A program made the position numbers and the translations under genes. From Phyto melanocephala (lineage: Eukaryota > Arthropoda > Insecta > Diptera > Rhinophoridae), in NCBI GenBank assembly GCA_941918925.1, contig OW799234.1, forward strand, positions 42,314,412-42,378,411: a stretch of DNA of 64,000 nucleotides. Reading direction: 5' to 3'. Position 1 is the first letter of the stretch; each line of letters opens with the position of its first letter. Of the stretch, positions 31,367 to 44,146 are shown piece by piece. The notes below the pieces were generated by a model. That model was not told the DNA's origin. It made no database searches and saw only the letters and a program-made list of their open reading frames with translations.

Positions 31367-32845
31367 TTAACCCTAGTCCTTATACCCGAGTACAGGTGTG
31401 GCCATTAACACTTCTGAGTAATGCACCTTCTAAATGGCTTATGCTTTTTTACTAAAACTTTAGATCTAAGAAAATGGATGAAATCTGCGTCAACTGATAC
31501 CTCAATTATTATCCTAGATCAAGCCTTTGAGGAGCTATGAGCTTCTAAACTCGAGACCCCCAAGAACGTATACCCAAGTACAGATGTGGCCACTCATGCA
31601 GTTGTATGAATTGATTATATAAATCAAAGAATGTTTGTTTTTTATGTAATATAATGTTTTTATTTTATTTATTATAACTTTAATTAAAGTTTTGTGGCCA
31701 TTGTTGCAAATTTCGCACACAAAGTAATTTCGTGAATGTTGAACACATATTGGCCGTTTACAAGCAGAGCATATATTACGAGTGCGTCCTCTGTGCTCGC
31801 CGTGATAATAACACAAAAAGGAGCTTCCAATTTGGATTTTTTCCACGTACACTAGTCGCTGCAGACGTTGACTGTAAATTGCCAACTTTTCTTGGAGTTG
31901 CGCATTACCTAAACATTGACTGAACGACTTTCAATTACTGGCATACATAGCTCCTTGGCGAGCTGGCGAAAAAGGTGTTTGCGTCTTAGCTTACTAAATG
32001 GGATGTTTTCGTTATTTTCAAAATATATGATGTACGCTGACTATTTTGTAAAATCAATCATATTGAAAAATAGAGATAATGGCCAACGCTTAGTCTGTCT
32101 TTGGCAAGTATATTCTCCAAGCAGTTGGTCCATAACATCCACTCCTCCTTTTGTTTTATTATAAAATTCGACTACTTCTGGCTTTCCGCTTGTAATAATT
32201 GCGTTATCATCATGCATTGAAGATAAAACAATAACTGCCTTGTTTTTTTTTCGGCACATATGAGCACATGGAAATGTTGGGCATAAAGCTGAAGACTGTT
32301 GACTCCACAGAGCGATATTTGTGAGCCAACATTTCTTTGGGTATGAGCTACTTATTTTTACGTGCTGTTTCAACCGCAGTTAAATTTATTGACCACAAGT
32401 TTTGAAATAAATTATGGCTTGTAAAAAAATTGTCCATTGTTTTATTGTGCCCGCTTCCATGAAATCGACTTACCAAATCCTTCACTACGCGTTCACCCTG
32501 ATTAGTTTTCTCTCCCGTAATAGCTTGTCCGTTATATATTTGACCATGCAGAGGGTAAGAACTTTTGGCATCACACACCCACCATACTTTGATACCATAC
32601 TTCACCGGCTTAAATGAGATGTCACGATAAGGGAACATCTGCTCGTCCACGGTAAGTTTTCACTATGTACGCAAACTTATTCTTACAAGTTATAATCTTA
32701 GTTAATATATTAAAGTACAAATTGTATGAATAAAAAAATTTTTTGCTAATAAATTATAAGAAAAAACACAAATCATTGTTACTGGACACACCTGTACTTG
32801 GGTATACGTTTACGTAAAAAAGTTGGGTATAAGGGCTAGGGTTAA
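31367..32845 (-). mobile_element. piggyBac-type transposon, deletion derivative with TTAA duplications
   Basis: TTAA at 31367-31370 and 32842-32845 flank inverted termini CCCTAGTCCTTATACCC (31371 on) and GGGTATAAGGGCTAGGG (ending 32841). A subterminal motif close to TATACCCAAGTACAGRTGTG occurs near the left end at 31568-31587 and again, inverted, near the right end at about 32787-32810. A variant, TATACCCGAGTACAGGTGTG, is part of the outer left end (31382-31401). The interior encodes the transposase catalytic and C-terminal regions on the minus strand; the N-terminal part is deleted. The termini are well preserved, so the copy could in principle be moved by an active relative. Confidence 0.9.
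31680..32650 (-). pseudogene. piggyBac transposase, catalytic domain and Cys-rich C-terminus, broken
   Basis: The minus-strand reading starts at VDEQMFPYRD (32650), followed by KPVKYGIKVWWVCDAKSSYP, TMDNFFTS, KKNKAVIVLSSMHDD and FYNKTKGGVDVMDQLLGEYT. The three catalytic aspartates of the DDD triad (DEQ, MDNF, VDVMDQ) are all visible. Near 31700-31800 a Cys-rich C-terminal finger is seen (ICSACKRPICVQHSRNYFVC then EIC), the RING/PHD-like zinc module of piggyBac transposases. There is a frameshift near 32350-32373 and at least one more near 31900-32040. The first ~250 residues of a usual ~550-600 residue protein are missing, so it is inactive. Confidence 0.88.
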
Positions 32846-34929
32846 TAAATATTTCATCCAGGCTGTAAAAACACCGAATTTTTTAACAAATTTGTTAACA
32901 AGAGTGGATGAAGTATTGAAGGCAAGGAGATATTTGGCAGATTTTCTGTAATAGAAGAGAAACTTTATTTGTTTCAATGAATAACTTGCATGTAGTTAAT
33001 AAATTTACAATTTAAACCTTTAAATTGTTGAGGTTCTTTAAAGAAAAACCAAGATTCGATATTCAAACAATTTAATGATAAAAAATTGTTTCTTTTATTT
33101 CTATTGTCTCGATAATCATATTATTATATTGTACGAGTATGCTCGTTAACATGATTTTTCAAACTTAACTTTATATGGGTGTTCCGATTTATTTTGAACA
33201 AAGGTGAGTATCATTAAACCAACAAAAGCTTGAATCGGGAACGTTCTGCGTTAAAAAAACTTATCTTGTATATTAATTGGAAGGTGAATTCTTGTTTGTA
33301 TCAATATTAAACCTTTTTTATGGAAATGCATATAAACTTATTTTAAAATAAAAAATAATTGAAAAAATAATTATCCTTATGACTATTAGATTCCTGAACG
33401 ATAAGATAAACGTTAGGAGCTTAAAAAAATTAAATGGAAAACTCAAAGGGATTCGTTATTGGGCTGGAAGAAAGTATTAATTCATTTAACTTAAGTAAAG
33501 TTTAAGTTTTTTCCGAACAGAGAAAAGAAACGGGATTATTTAATTAAAAACGTGTTCCTAAATCAATCCCTATACTTAGAGTTAACGGCGTTTGAAACAT
33601 CTACATAAAATATGTTTTTAATAATATTTTTAATGAGCATTAATTGTTTAATATGATGGTTTGTTTTTTTTTTTTTAATTTATAATATAATAATATAACT
33701 TCATCGAAAACAGTTCCAGTGATATATTAAAAAGATGCAGTTTAATGCCTAGTATATGCAGCGTAGTTCTTGAGTTAAGTTTAAGTTTAGGAAAACCAAG
33801 AAGTAAAATATAATTTAAAGAACATTTTAGTAAACATTTTTCATGCAGTTTATGTTAGGAGGTAGGCTATTTAGAAATGATTTATTTAGTTTGATTCAAA
33901 AAAAGGTAAAGAAAAAAATAAATAAGAAAAACATGTTTTATAACCTTAATCGTTTTTCATTAAAGCTATTTTTTCTACTATTTTTTTAGGGCCATTATTA
34001 CAACTTGGCGTTAGTTAAAGGTAGGATTTTGTATGGAATGGAATTAATAGTGTATCATTAGTACAACTTTAACTTAACCCTCCAGTTTGAATCCACTTGT
34101 CTTTAACTAACCGTGTACTTTGGATTAAAGCGAAGTTTTAGTAATGGATAAGTGTTTATGAGTCCGAAATATCTAGCCGAAATAATAGCCCTTAGAATGA
34201 GAAAAATAAAAAAAATATATTAAAAAACTTTTAGGATATTTAAAAACTTTTTAGATTTACGAGGACTCAAGCAACACCTTTTAACTACCCCGCTAGCATG
34301 TTACCTTTGCAGTGTACAGACTTTGGTCATATCATCACCTTTGGTGTTACCATCACCTTTGGATGGGGTATAGAATAATCCCGGACTTCGTACTTATAAA
34401 GATCGAGATAGACTTACAGTTAGAAATATTAATGCTATGAAGGACCTCTATCTAATGAAGACAAAGGCAATTACGAAAGACTATACGAAATATCTGTTTA
34501 GTGAAGGGGATCGAAATAGAACTGAAATAGAAGTAATATAAACTTTACTTTTCTCAAAAGTTAACTCTTAGCTCAATTCCAATAAGAATGTACTTTAGCA
34601 CAGATATGCATTTTAACTTAATTAATTTAATAGAAACTGAAGCTGTTTTTAGGTAGTTAAAATTACTAAAATCAGCCGTTTTTAAAAAGTCATGTACAAT
34701 TTTAGCAAGCAATCAAATCATTCGAATTAGCTTTTCTTTCCCTTGGTTTCTCCTGCTACAAAACATTAACTGCCACATTACTTTTCCATTTTAAAAGCTG
34801 AACATATTTTACGTGTCACTAATGCTGGTTTATCTTAAAGTTCACTTTGCAAGTCGTTAAAAAAACTTCAGTGTAAGATTATGATCATGGGCCGTTATAT
34901 TTGAAAAAGTATTAATTATTTAAGATTAT
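32846..34929. other. AT-rich stretch, no gene recognised
   Basis: No supported gene. A short direct repeat of ATCACCTTTGG occurs near 34335-34362. Confidence 0.5.
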
Positions 34930-34935
34930 TCTGGG

Positions 34936-36631
34936 ACTCCACCTTGATCGCCTTCCTTGATATTGAGGGCGCCTTCAACAATGCTAAACCGGATTCGGTT
35001 TTGAACGTCTTGAGACAACTGGACATAGATCCTGCGGTCACCGGTTTTGTAGAAAGACTACTGAAGCATAGGCCCATAGAGTCGACTTTGGGCGCCTCTA
35101 GCATCTTTAAGGTGTCTGTAATTGGCACACCGGAAGGTGGCGTACTTTCTCCACTATTATGAAACATCAACATTAACATCCTGCTTAGGGCCATGGAGAA
35201 TACATCCTGCATGACTGTTGTTTATGCGGATGTATTATACTGCTGCAAGATGGTAACTGTCCTTAATTGGTATATTAACCCCAGGAACTAATACTGGCTA
35301 TACGACTCTGTCGTCAGACCAATTCTTTATTACGGAGGGGCAGTCTGGTGGGTGGCGCTGGAGAAGAGAATCCACCAGGACAGATTCGAAAGTATTATGA
35401 ATGGCTGCGATAATGATAACAGGTGCTCTAAGGACCACCCCATCTAAGGCACTGCTTACTATTTTTAACTGGTTACCACCAGACATCCTGGCTAAACAAA
35501 TGGCTGCGGACACCGCACTGAGGCTGAATGCCACAAGGCCATGGAAGTATGTTAATTATGGTCATGCAAGGATTTTGGGTATGATCAATATTGCTTTTCC
35601 TGTTGATTACAAGATACCTGAAACAATATTCGATCCGGGTTTCGTGACGAATATACCAGATAGATCTGAATACGATAATGGCCTCCCATCTCCGGAGAAT
35701 GCTATCAGATATATACTGACGGAACGTGATCACATGCTGGAACTGGATGTGGTATATCTTCGATACAGTTGGGTTTGGTATTGTCCCAGAGGTTACCAGA
35801 TTACTGTAGCGCGATACAGGCCGAATTAATGGCTATTAAGACCGACGCGGAACATTTTCAGTATCTTGGAATATTTTGCAGGGATATTCATATATTTACT
35901 GACAGCAAGGCGGCTATTAGATCCCCGTAGAGTGTGTATAGCACATCGAAATTTGCCCAGGAATGCCGGATGTGTCTTGAGGAGATAGCGAGACATTCGA
36001 CGGTTACCCTTTTGTGAGTTTCAGGAAATGGGGATCTTGATGGTAATAACAGAGCTGATGCCCTTACAAAAGCTGATACCACCTTAGATTCGGTTGAATC
36101 CAGTTGTGCTCTGGATATTCCCTTATCGAAGGGTAAGCAGATGGTCTCACATCTATTCTATTTGGATGCCAAGGAAGGATGGGTGAGAGAACCCACTTGC
36201 TCTGACATGGATGCGCATAGAACGCAATATGCGGTGAATATGCCCCGAATCCACCTTAGGAACCTCATAGCGGTCATTACTGGACACTGGCCTATAGGTA
36301 CACATGCGAAAAGTCTGAACATACCTGACAACGATTTCTGCAGAAGTTGCGATAACGAGGAGAAGACAACTGAACATCTTCTCTGTAATTGTCCTGCATT
36401 CGGGGACCTAAGACAACAGGTTCTAGGTCAGCGAATACTTGAAAGTCAAACTTGTCTTTCTGCAGTTGATCTGGGAAACATCCACATCTTTATAAACAGG
36501 ACACGATGGCTGAGGAACGATGGCCAGAGGACATAGACGAACGGGCGTTGGTGCCTACGGTATCGCAACGGGACCCTCGGAGGGCCCAAGTGAACTATGC
36601 CTTCGGGCGGCTGCCGAATCTAACCTAACCT
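34936..36631 (+). mobile_element. LINE with RNase H domain (R1/LOA/I-type), 5'-truncated relic
   Basis: It is noticeably more GC-rich than the surrounding DNA. It starts abruptly inside the RT domain (5' truncation, typical of LINEs) and ends with a GC-rich 3' UTR (GGGACCCTCGGAGGGCCC near 36571) closing in CTAACCTAACC at about 36629. RT, a post-RT region, RNase H and a C-terminal Cys motif occur in the order expected for I-supergroup LINEs. A deletion joins the RT active site to the post-RT region near 35250-35290. Confidence 0.85.
34944..36536 (+). pseudogene. LINE pol fragments: RT, RNase H and C-terminal zinc motif
   Basis: Recognisable blocks are FLDIEGAFNNAKPDSVL (34953 on), GTPEGGVLSPLL (about 35127-35162) and VYADV in place of YADD (about 35220). 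After a deletion come VVRPILYYGGAVWWVALEK (about 35312) and an open stretch at 35401-35829 starting MAAIMITGALRTTPSKALL. RNase H remains follow at about 35800-36100 in broken frames (FTDSKAA-like box at 35894). The C-terminal stretch at 36141-36536 contains VITGHWPIGTHA and the zinc-type motif CRSC...HLLCNCPAF. The open segments mean decay is not extreme, but several frameshifts, stops and the YADV change rule out function. Confidence 0.82.
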
Positions 36632-36639
36632 ATCCTTGA

Positions 36640-37860
36640 TTTGAATAATCTATTTAAGAATATATTTATTTTTTAATTATTTTATTTTTTTACAGACAAT
36701 TTAAGAACAACAAATCAACATAGAAAACAAAATTATTGATTATTTAGAAACAGACTAATTTTACGCTTAACAATATTCGAATTCAAAGATCATAATAATT
36801 CTATATAGCCTGTTAAATTCATTACACATCTTTCTAAATGGATTAGGATAATTTAACCTGAAGTATTTGATAGACAAGAAATCAGGATAACGAGTTGGGC
36901 GGTGCAGAACGTTTATTAAAAGAAAAAAGAATGCTACGTGCTTTGTTAATAATTAATGAAATGTGTTGAATGAAATTTAGCTTAGCATCCAATAAAACTC
37001 CAAGAACAGACATCGAATAAATATTTTCTAATTGATGATTACCCAATGAAAAGTTTACATTTAAATGATTCCCTTTGCAAAAACACATATGTTAACATTT
37101 GTTTGAGTTCAGCTCCATTAAATTTAAATTACACCAAGAATAAAATGCATCCATTTGGTATAGTCAGTAAGTTTCCTAGATGCCTTGTAAATATTTTTTA
37201 AAAAACTTTTTTTTTGTCTTTAATGTAAGAACGATGCACTGTATTCCAAGGTACACCAACAAGTTTACGATTGTTTTCCTTAGGAACAAACAAATCAATA
37301 ATAGAGTAAATTGTTTTATAAAATCGATCTACCATATCATCCAATCAAATGTTTCGGGACAGTAACATGTTATTTTAGTCAATATTGTTTGAAAATTCAT
37401 TAAATTTGTTGTAGTTAGCTTTTTTTAAACAAACAATTTCTTTAGATTTGCTAAGAGGTTTTTGAATAGCTCCTGAAATAAATATATTGGATTCTATAGT
37501 GGGATAAATTAATAGGCTTAACACGTTTAATAGAAATATCAGCACATATCATTGACAAATACTTAGTAAAATATTTTATCATATTCGCTGAGTATACCAT
37601 TTGTTTGATAAAGGTTCAGATCCGATAATAATTTTAGGAAATCTGAACAGCTCAAACTGTTTTTCGATGAAGTTGAATTATAGCCACCATCATTCTTTAT
37701 CCATGTTATTGAGGGCATATTAAAATCGACAGCAACAATAACCAAATCATCTGGCCTAGCAAACAGAAGAACAAAATTTCTCGCACTATCATGTTCAGTG
37801 CACACTAATTGAGGCGATGACGGTGGAATATTCTTGTAAAAAGAACTATCTACATTTGAT
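36640..37860 (-). mobile_element. Jockey-type LINE relic, minus strand
   Basis: On the minus strand an endonuclease fragment (37805-37563) includes LVIVAVDFNMPSITW and FLKLLSDLNLYQTNGI, where VDFN stands for the conserved GDFN. Further 3' (37088-36882) is MCFCKGNHLNVNF and LGVLLDAKLNFIQHISLI, an RT block shared with the plus-strand relic at 22270-22870. The stretch between is decayed. Its 3' end abuts the end of the RNase H-type LINE, so the two elements are tail to tail. Confidence 0.8.
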
Positions 37861-38219
37861 GAAAAGAATACAAAAAAAAAATTAACCTGATCTTTGACAA
37901 TAAAGTCTTAGTAACGTTTACGGAAATATAAACATTTCTTAATTTCTTTATTTTTTTTTGGCTAAAGTCTACTTTAATTTTTTATGAAGAAATTAATTAA
38001 TCTATTACAATTTTTTTTCCTGAGATAATAAAACATTTGTACCAAATTTGGTACAATTGTACCACAAATCTCAACTATGCTCTGAATGATTATGACTATA
38101 CAATAAACATACCTTATATGGTCTTTTGCGGTAGATTTGATTGAAAAAGAGGGACAGTAAAAGCTCATATTCAAGACAGATATGCACGTATGCCCAATTG
38201 ACATATTGAGCTTTTTACA
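37861..38219. other. AT-rich stretch, no recognised feature
   Basis: Nothing supported. It may include more decayed LINE sequence. Confidence 0.4.
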
Positions 38220-38530
38220 GGAACGAAGCTTCCCTAATAGAAATCCATAATCCCGATTCCGTTAATACCCCGACTATTCGACTATATCCTTAGGGATTTC
38301 CAATTGGAATTTCTTATGTACTCAAAGTTCGCCACCTGTAAATTCTCACGTCTAATATGCCAAAATGGAGGACATTGACAAAGCTGATGTTTCAAAATCT
38401 CGCATGTCATGTTACCGACAGTCCCATGTTACCGGGATGAGTTCTCTTCTTCGTTTGACCTGTTATTACACTAGATAATGTTCTAAGAGTTAGTCTACTC
38501 AGTTTCAAATTCTAAATATTTCTATTTCTA
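38220..38530 (-). pseudogene. LINE C-terminal fragment with zinc-type motif, decayed
   Basis: The minus-strand reading gives LSRLTLRTLSSVITGQTKK in one frame and CEILKHQLCQCPPFWHIRRE in another. Together they match the pattern of a TGH-like box, then H-x-L-C-x-C-P and an arginine-rich end, found after RNase H in R1/LOA-like LINEs (compare 36262-36420). Frame changes and stops are frequent. The assignment rests on pattern only. Confidence 0.5.
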
Positions 38531-41458
38531 AATATTTTGACCATCTTATCAACAGCAGTATATTGTCATTTTATGACGTCTTCCTTTATCGCCAAAACTG
38601 TAAGTGCATTTTTGAACCTCGGAAAGAATTGACGATTTTCTAAGTTGATGGTATACAAAAATGATCCCATTTTAGATAATTTGTCGAATACTGTGTTTCC
38701 GATTTGAAGTATGTCCTAAATTTTACAAACAAAAAAAGATTTTCTTTAAATTCTAGACAGCCGACATGGTGGATATGAGTATCAAATCAAAAGACTAGTC
38801 AAGCAGAATATAATAATATATTATAAGAAAATTAAAATCCGTCATTACAAAATGGTTTACAAAATGTTTATGTGGGTCAAAACTAGTAATTCAAAATTTT
38901 AAAACCCAAAATGCGAATGTATGTAAAAGTAATTTTGTAAAGAAATTTTGGCTTTGTTACCTTCATAAGCCACAATATTGGTATGAAATGAAAGGTTTGA
39001 CCAGTAGGAAGCATTAGATTCCAAGATTGCGTTCAACAAAACGGCGGATAATTTTTTTCTAAACCCCATCAATATGAGTATTAAATGAAAGGGCTACTAG
39101 ACTAGTAGGATATAGTTAACAATATTGAAAATTCAAAATTAAATTAGATATAGCAAAGCAAAATTATGTATAACATTTCTATTTTTTTCTTGTTTTTTTT
39201 CAATAAAAAGTTTTTTGAGTTTGTTATTTGGTTCTTATTTTACGTAGATTTTGAGACACCCTTATGTTACTAATGAATATAAATTCATGTTAAGTATGAA
39301 ATTTATTGCAGTAATTAACAAGAGCTTATGTCGAAATTTTTTTTAAAGTAATATGTAAAATCGGAAGCAATAAATCTAATATTGAATTCATAAGTCTCAG
39401 TTAAGGCGTACTTGAAAAACATATTGTCAAAATTTGTTTAATTCGCCTTGATTTAATTTATTAATTCAGAGATGGAAAATGATATTTTGGTTTCGGCATC
39501 TAACATTTAACTTGAGTATAATTTTTTTTTGTTAATAAATATGCCAACTTGATGTATATTTGTTGTTTTTGCACATTTTAAAATGTGTTTCACAGATATA
39601 TTTGTTTCAATCAAATTTTATTACATTAAATATATCATAACAAATTTTCCATCCCTGATATACGAATTGACCTTGACAGAAAACATCCCCTAAAAAGTTG
39701 CTTTACTGTATCAATTCGCCGTTTCAGATGCCTGTATGAAAATGCCATGATATCAGTCTGAAGATCAAACAAAATGTCATTTAAAATATAAAAGTATATC
39801 AAAATTTAATTGAATAAAAAGCATATTCTGCAGCTATAAGAAAGTTACAAAAGTTTATCAAAGCTGTCCTGCACTACATTTGCTTCAATATAAAATAAAA
39901 AAAAAATACACAATGTCATAGTGTAATGTATGAAAGAGCGTGTGTTGGTACTGTAATTTGCAATACAACATTCTCGACGGAATAATGCACACGAACAAAA
40001 GTACTTACTTAATATAAAATTAATCATTACGATTTGCATTCATTTTGTTTCGAAAGAAAAACAAGCAAAAAACATTAAACTTTTTTCTTTCGATTTTTTT
40101 TCCATCAAAGCGCATTAATTTTCAGCTGGTGCTGCACGAAACTTTAAGCTACAAAATTACTTAAACAAGAATTTATATTCGTTCTAGTATGCATGTACTG
40201 AATAAAAATGTAGCAGAACAACAACAAAACTGAACGCAAAAAAAAGTAAAATAAGAATTATTTTACAATTATGTAGGTCATTGTGATTAAGTGTTGTATG
40301 TAAATTTTAATGAAAAAAAAAAAAAATGAAAAAAAAAATTACTTGTCGGAGTCTGATGCAGTAAAACTGTGGTCTTAAATTAAGTAAATCAATGGAGGAA
40401 AAAAAGTTTAACAATATAAATGAAACAATATGAAATGATGTAATAATTCTTGTTTGCTTTTACCTTATTATTTTTCAATGGCTTCTTTTAGTACTACCAA
40501 TTGCGGCAATTTGTGTTTTTATACACTTGAGTAGCAGCAATCTGATATCAGCGTATCTCATCTAAAACAACTACATCAAAGGCGATAAGTTTTTTAATAT
40601 ATATTTATATTTATATGTATTTAATTCGCAGCCGCAATTGAAATTTAAATACTTAAATTATGTTAAATTTTTTTATCATACAAGGTTGGACAGCGACCGC
40701 TTCAGCAAGAAAAATTTTAAACGGCTGCCAGGTTTTGTTTGACTTAACCAATCAATTAAAATCAAATGCATCTTCAAACTCTGTCATCTCTTACTAATTT
40801 TAAGTTATTTAAGTCTCAAAAGATTATTCCAATTTGTTCCCCTCTTTTTTCTCTATAACCGTAGAACAAGTATTTACTTTCAGTTCCGTGATGAATCATC
40901 TGATTTGTTTTTGTTAATAGAGAAAGTATATTTATATAACGTTAGTGTTGCAGTTTTATTTATTTCCATTACGGAAGAAACTGTTACAGCGTTGAACGTA
41001 AGAGAGAGAGAGAGAGAGAAACAGCTGATATTAAAGTACCTTGTTCTCAAAGGTGGCTGCAGTGGGAAAATTCTCTTTTTTGCAGATAAATTTTTTCAAA
41101 AAATTTAAAATTATTTTCTGTAAGATTACCTTAAGGCAAATGAGTTATTACTACAAGAATGAAACAATAGAAGGGCAACAAAAGAAGAAAGGTGCTAATG
41201 AACTTTTGAAACGCAATATTTCGTAAACTTATTCATCAGTAATGTTTTGAAATTGACCAGAAATTCTAAACAAACAAAAAAAATGTGATTTTGTCGATCA
41301 CTGTAAATTGACTGTATAATAAATGCAAAAAAGTTTACTTTTCGAGTTGCAATCTCAATCAATATTTTCTAATTATGTGAATGTTTTTTTTTACAGAATA
41401 TAACTTAATTTTTTGTTGTATGCATTTTGCAAGAGAGTACTTAGTACTCATTAGTTTA
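38531..41458. other. AT-rich stretch with decayed repeat units
   Basis: At about 38757-39120 several diverged units recur around ATGAGTATCAAAT and CTAGTAGGATATAG. Similar units are at 48580-48780 and 61880-61930, so this is probably the old interior of an INE-like subfamily. An (AG)n run lies at 41001-41019. No gene supported. Confidence 0.45.
41001..41019. repeat. AG dinucleotide repeat
   Basis: A run of nine AG units. Confidence 0.9.
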
Positions 41459-42050
41459 ATTTTTATACCCATCGCCAAGAAAATGGTGTGCGGGTATAAT
41501 CATTTTTTCATTCCGTTTGTATCACATCGAAATATCCATTTAAGACCCAATAAAGAATACATTTTCTGAGTCCTGGTATTATTATTTTAGGAGATTTAGC
41601 AATGTCAGTTCGTCTATCTGTCTGTTGAAAGTACGATAGAGCTCGAACCGAAAAAGTAAGGAATAATTAATGTGGCACGCCTACTTCTATGCCCACCTTC
41701 CATAGACCGCTTTATCTCAAATTCATATGATTTCTCTATGAATCAAGGTTATGGAAGAACAAGAGAGTCTATATTGAAATTTCTGAGTATAATTTATTAG
41801 TAGAAACTACTTCGACACGCGTAATCTACTGTTAATGAAATTGAAAAGCTCATAAAACCGACAAAACTAGAGGTATGATGACAATGTTATGCCAAAAAAT
41901 TAAGGTGAACGCCTATCTCCCATACAACGCTTTATCTTCAATTAATGTAATTTCACTATGGACAAAATTTTTATGAGAATAAAGGACCATATTTAAATAT
42001 CTAAGTTAATTTTATTAGTAAAAACTACATTGACGCGCCCACTTAAAAAT
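41459..42050 (+). repeat. INE-1/DINE-1-like repeat, subfamily A, 3' truncated
   Basis: It starts TTTTTATACCCATCGCCAAG, then TTTCATTCCGTTTGTATCAC and TGTCTGTTGAAAGTACGATA, with GCACGCCTAC and GCCCACCTT blocks. The terminal CGGCTGTGCCGAA block is missing, so the copy is truncated near 42050. Confidence 0.78.
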
Positions 42051-43744
42051 GTACCAAAACAACAATAAGAACATAATAAGATCAGTTTGAAAAATTTTGC
42101 TCCCAATAGTGGGAAGAAAAGTTTCAAACTTAGAGCGCACTTGTTTCAGTACAAAAGTACGTACATTGACCTGTAAAACTGAAATAGCTTAAGTCCATGA
42201 ATGAACAAAACAAAAATCTCACTTAGATAACAAATTTAAACTGTAGTTTGATACTTACGTTACAAATACAATGATAGACATTAAGTTTATAGATTATACA
42301 AAACTAATGTCAATAGTCCCATACAAAATAAACTGTAATAGTTTTCAATTCCTCAATAAGACATGCGAAGTACCCGGGGGGAACTATCCCAGTCTCAAAT
42401 AAAATAATACAATTTATACAAAAAAATACAAGATATAAAAAAAAGGAAAAGCAATATTCGTATACTGAGCATAAATTTTTATAGCGGTCGAAATATTACT
42501 TTAGGGAATATACTTATAACAAGTATGTAGTCTTACATACAGCTTACTCTATTGCTAGAGTGCTAAGTATCTTCTTTAATAGATACTGTTGGAATATTTC
42601 AACCAAAAATAAAAAAAATTTAAAACCCTTAAAATGGTTTTAAGTGGTTACCTAAAGAGCATAAGATAATTGGATACAACTTAAGCCAGTAGCCAAAAAA
42701 GACCACCCAATTGCAAGAGAAATTATTATACAGGGCATGGAATAAAAATATGAATAAAAATATTGAAAGAGATTTTCATAAACAACATTTAACAAAAGTA
42801 TAAAAGTATATTATTGTTGATTTTAAAATGAAAAAAAAAACATAAAAATATACATGGGTGTAAACTGTAAAGATAATACAACAGCAGACACATATTCCCT
42901 TTTCAGCATTAAATTTGAAGTTTAACCAACATTCATGATATTTAGTTGAGTTAGTCATCCATCCCATCCCTCCCTTTTTTATTCGTTCCATTTTATTATT
43001 GGCAACAATATCCTTTTTTTCTTGATGGTTGAAGAGAAAGTGAAAAGAAACAAATTGTTGGCCAGAATTTAATTTTGCTTTTTTCAACATTTATGGTTTT
43101 ATGCTTCTGTAACTGCTTTATGTTTATGATTTTTTTCCTTTCTTCCTGTAGATTTTGTTTATACTGTCGGTGTGAATTCTAACGAATGACGAGCAAAAAA
43201 ATTATTAAGTTATTAAACAGTCCTCGTTAGATGTTAAATAAGTTTTTTGTATAACTATCTTATGGGACAATAACATGCCAAACTATATTCTAGGCTGTAA
43301 TGAATATATACACGTTCTTTCACAAAATTTTTGATTCTTTTATGACACCAGTTTTTTGCAGAGTCACATTTACACCACGAGTTTATGGCTAAACAATGTT
43401 GTAAAATAAGTAATTTTTTTTTTTTTTTCATTGATACAAATATGATTGTTATTATTATTTTTTTTTTATATTTATACCAAAAGTATTTTTAAAGACTTGA
43501 CAATCCGTAGAATTCGGCAAGAATCTATGAGCTATAAAATAAACCGTTTAAAGGAATTACAAAACTAACAAAATCTTATTTTACGCGTAATTATAATTGG
43601 ATGCAGATGTAGTGCATTATACATGCATACACAAACATACATACATAAAAATAAAAAAGAAATTAAAGACAAACCAAAATGAAAATACAATAGAATATAA
43701 ACAAAAACAAATATGAATAAAAAGTATATGACTTGCATTTCAGG
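42051..43744. other. AT-rich stretch, no gene recognised
   Basis: Nothing supported. Long T runs occur near 43409-43430 and 43459-43470. Confidence 0.45.
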
Positions 43745-44020
43745 TGTCTGGTGTCAATTGATATCGGTCACTAGAATGCATAATAATTAAATATATGACA
43801 TTGATGTCATAGTAATTAAATAATAATAATGCATAATAATTAAATATATGATATTGATGTCATAGTAAGTAGAATATAAGTAATTATGTGAACAAATAAT
43901 TTTAAGTAGGGCAATTGGTTAACATAGAATAAGAAATAGAATAAGAATACACAAAATTTAAAATAGTATATAAGTTGTTAAGATTTAAATAAAGTAGAGT
44001 TAGTGACAAAACTGACACCA
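43745..44020 (+). repeat. Candidate solo LTR (uncertain)
   Basis: The segment starts TGTCTGGTGTCAATTG and a possible end is GACACCA. GGTGTC and GACACC are inverted at the two sides. TATATAAG near 43970 and AATAAAG near 43988 are placed like promoter and polyadenylation signals of an LTR. No flanking duplication was found, so this could be chance. Confidence 0.3.
43778..43869. repeat. 53-bp tandem duplication
   Basis: The unit starting GCATAATAATTAAATATATG occurs at 43778 and again at 43831. The second copy is shorter and has one C/T difference. Each contains the palindrome TGACATTGATGTCA or its variant. Confidence 0.85.
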
Positions 44021-44066
44021 AACCTAATTGTTGTATTTTTAATTTAATGTTTAAACACTTCGGCAA

Positions 44067-44146
44067 TTGACTTTGCCATCTCTATAGAGCCGACTAAGTT
44101 TCTAAGGCTCTCTAATAAATTAAGAAACCTATAGGGCAAAGTAATC
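44067..44146. repeat. Imperfect hairpin sequence
   Basis: Complementary pairs are nested: ACTTTGCC with GGGCAAAGT on the outside, TATAG with CTATA next, and GAGCC with GGCTC inside. The fold is imperfect. Function unknown. Confidence 0.35.
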
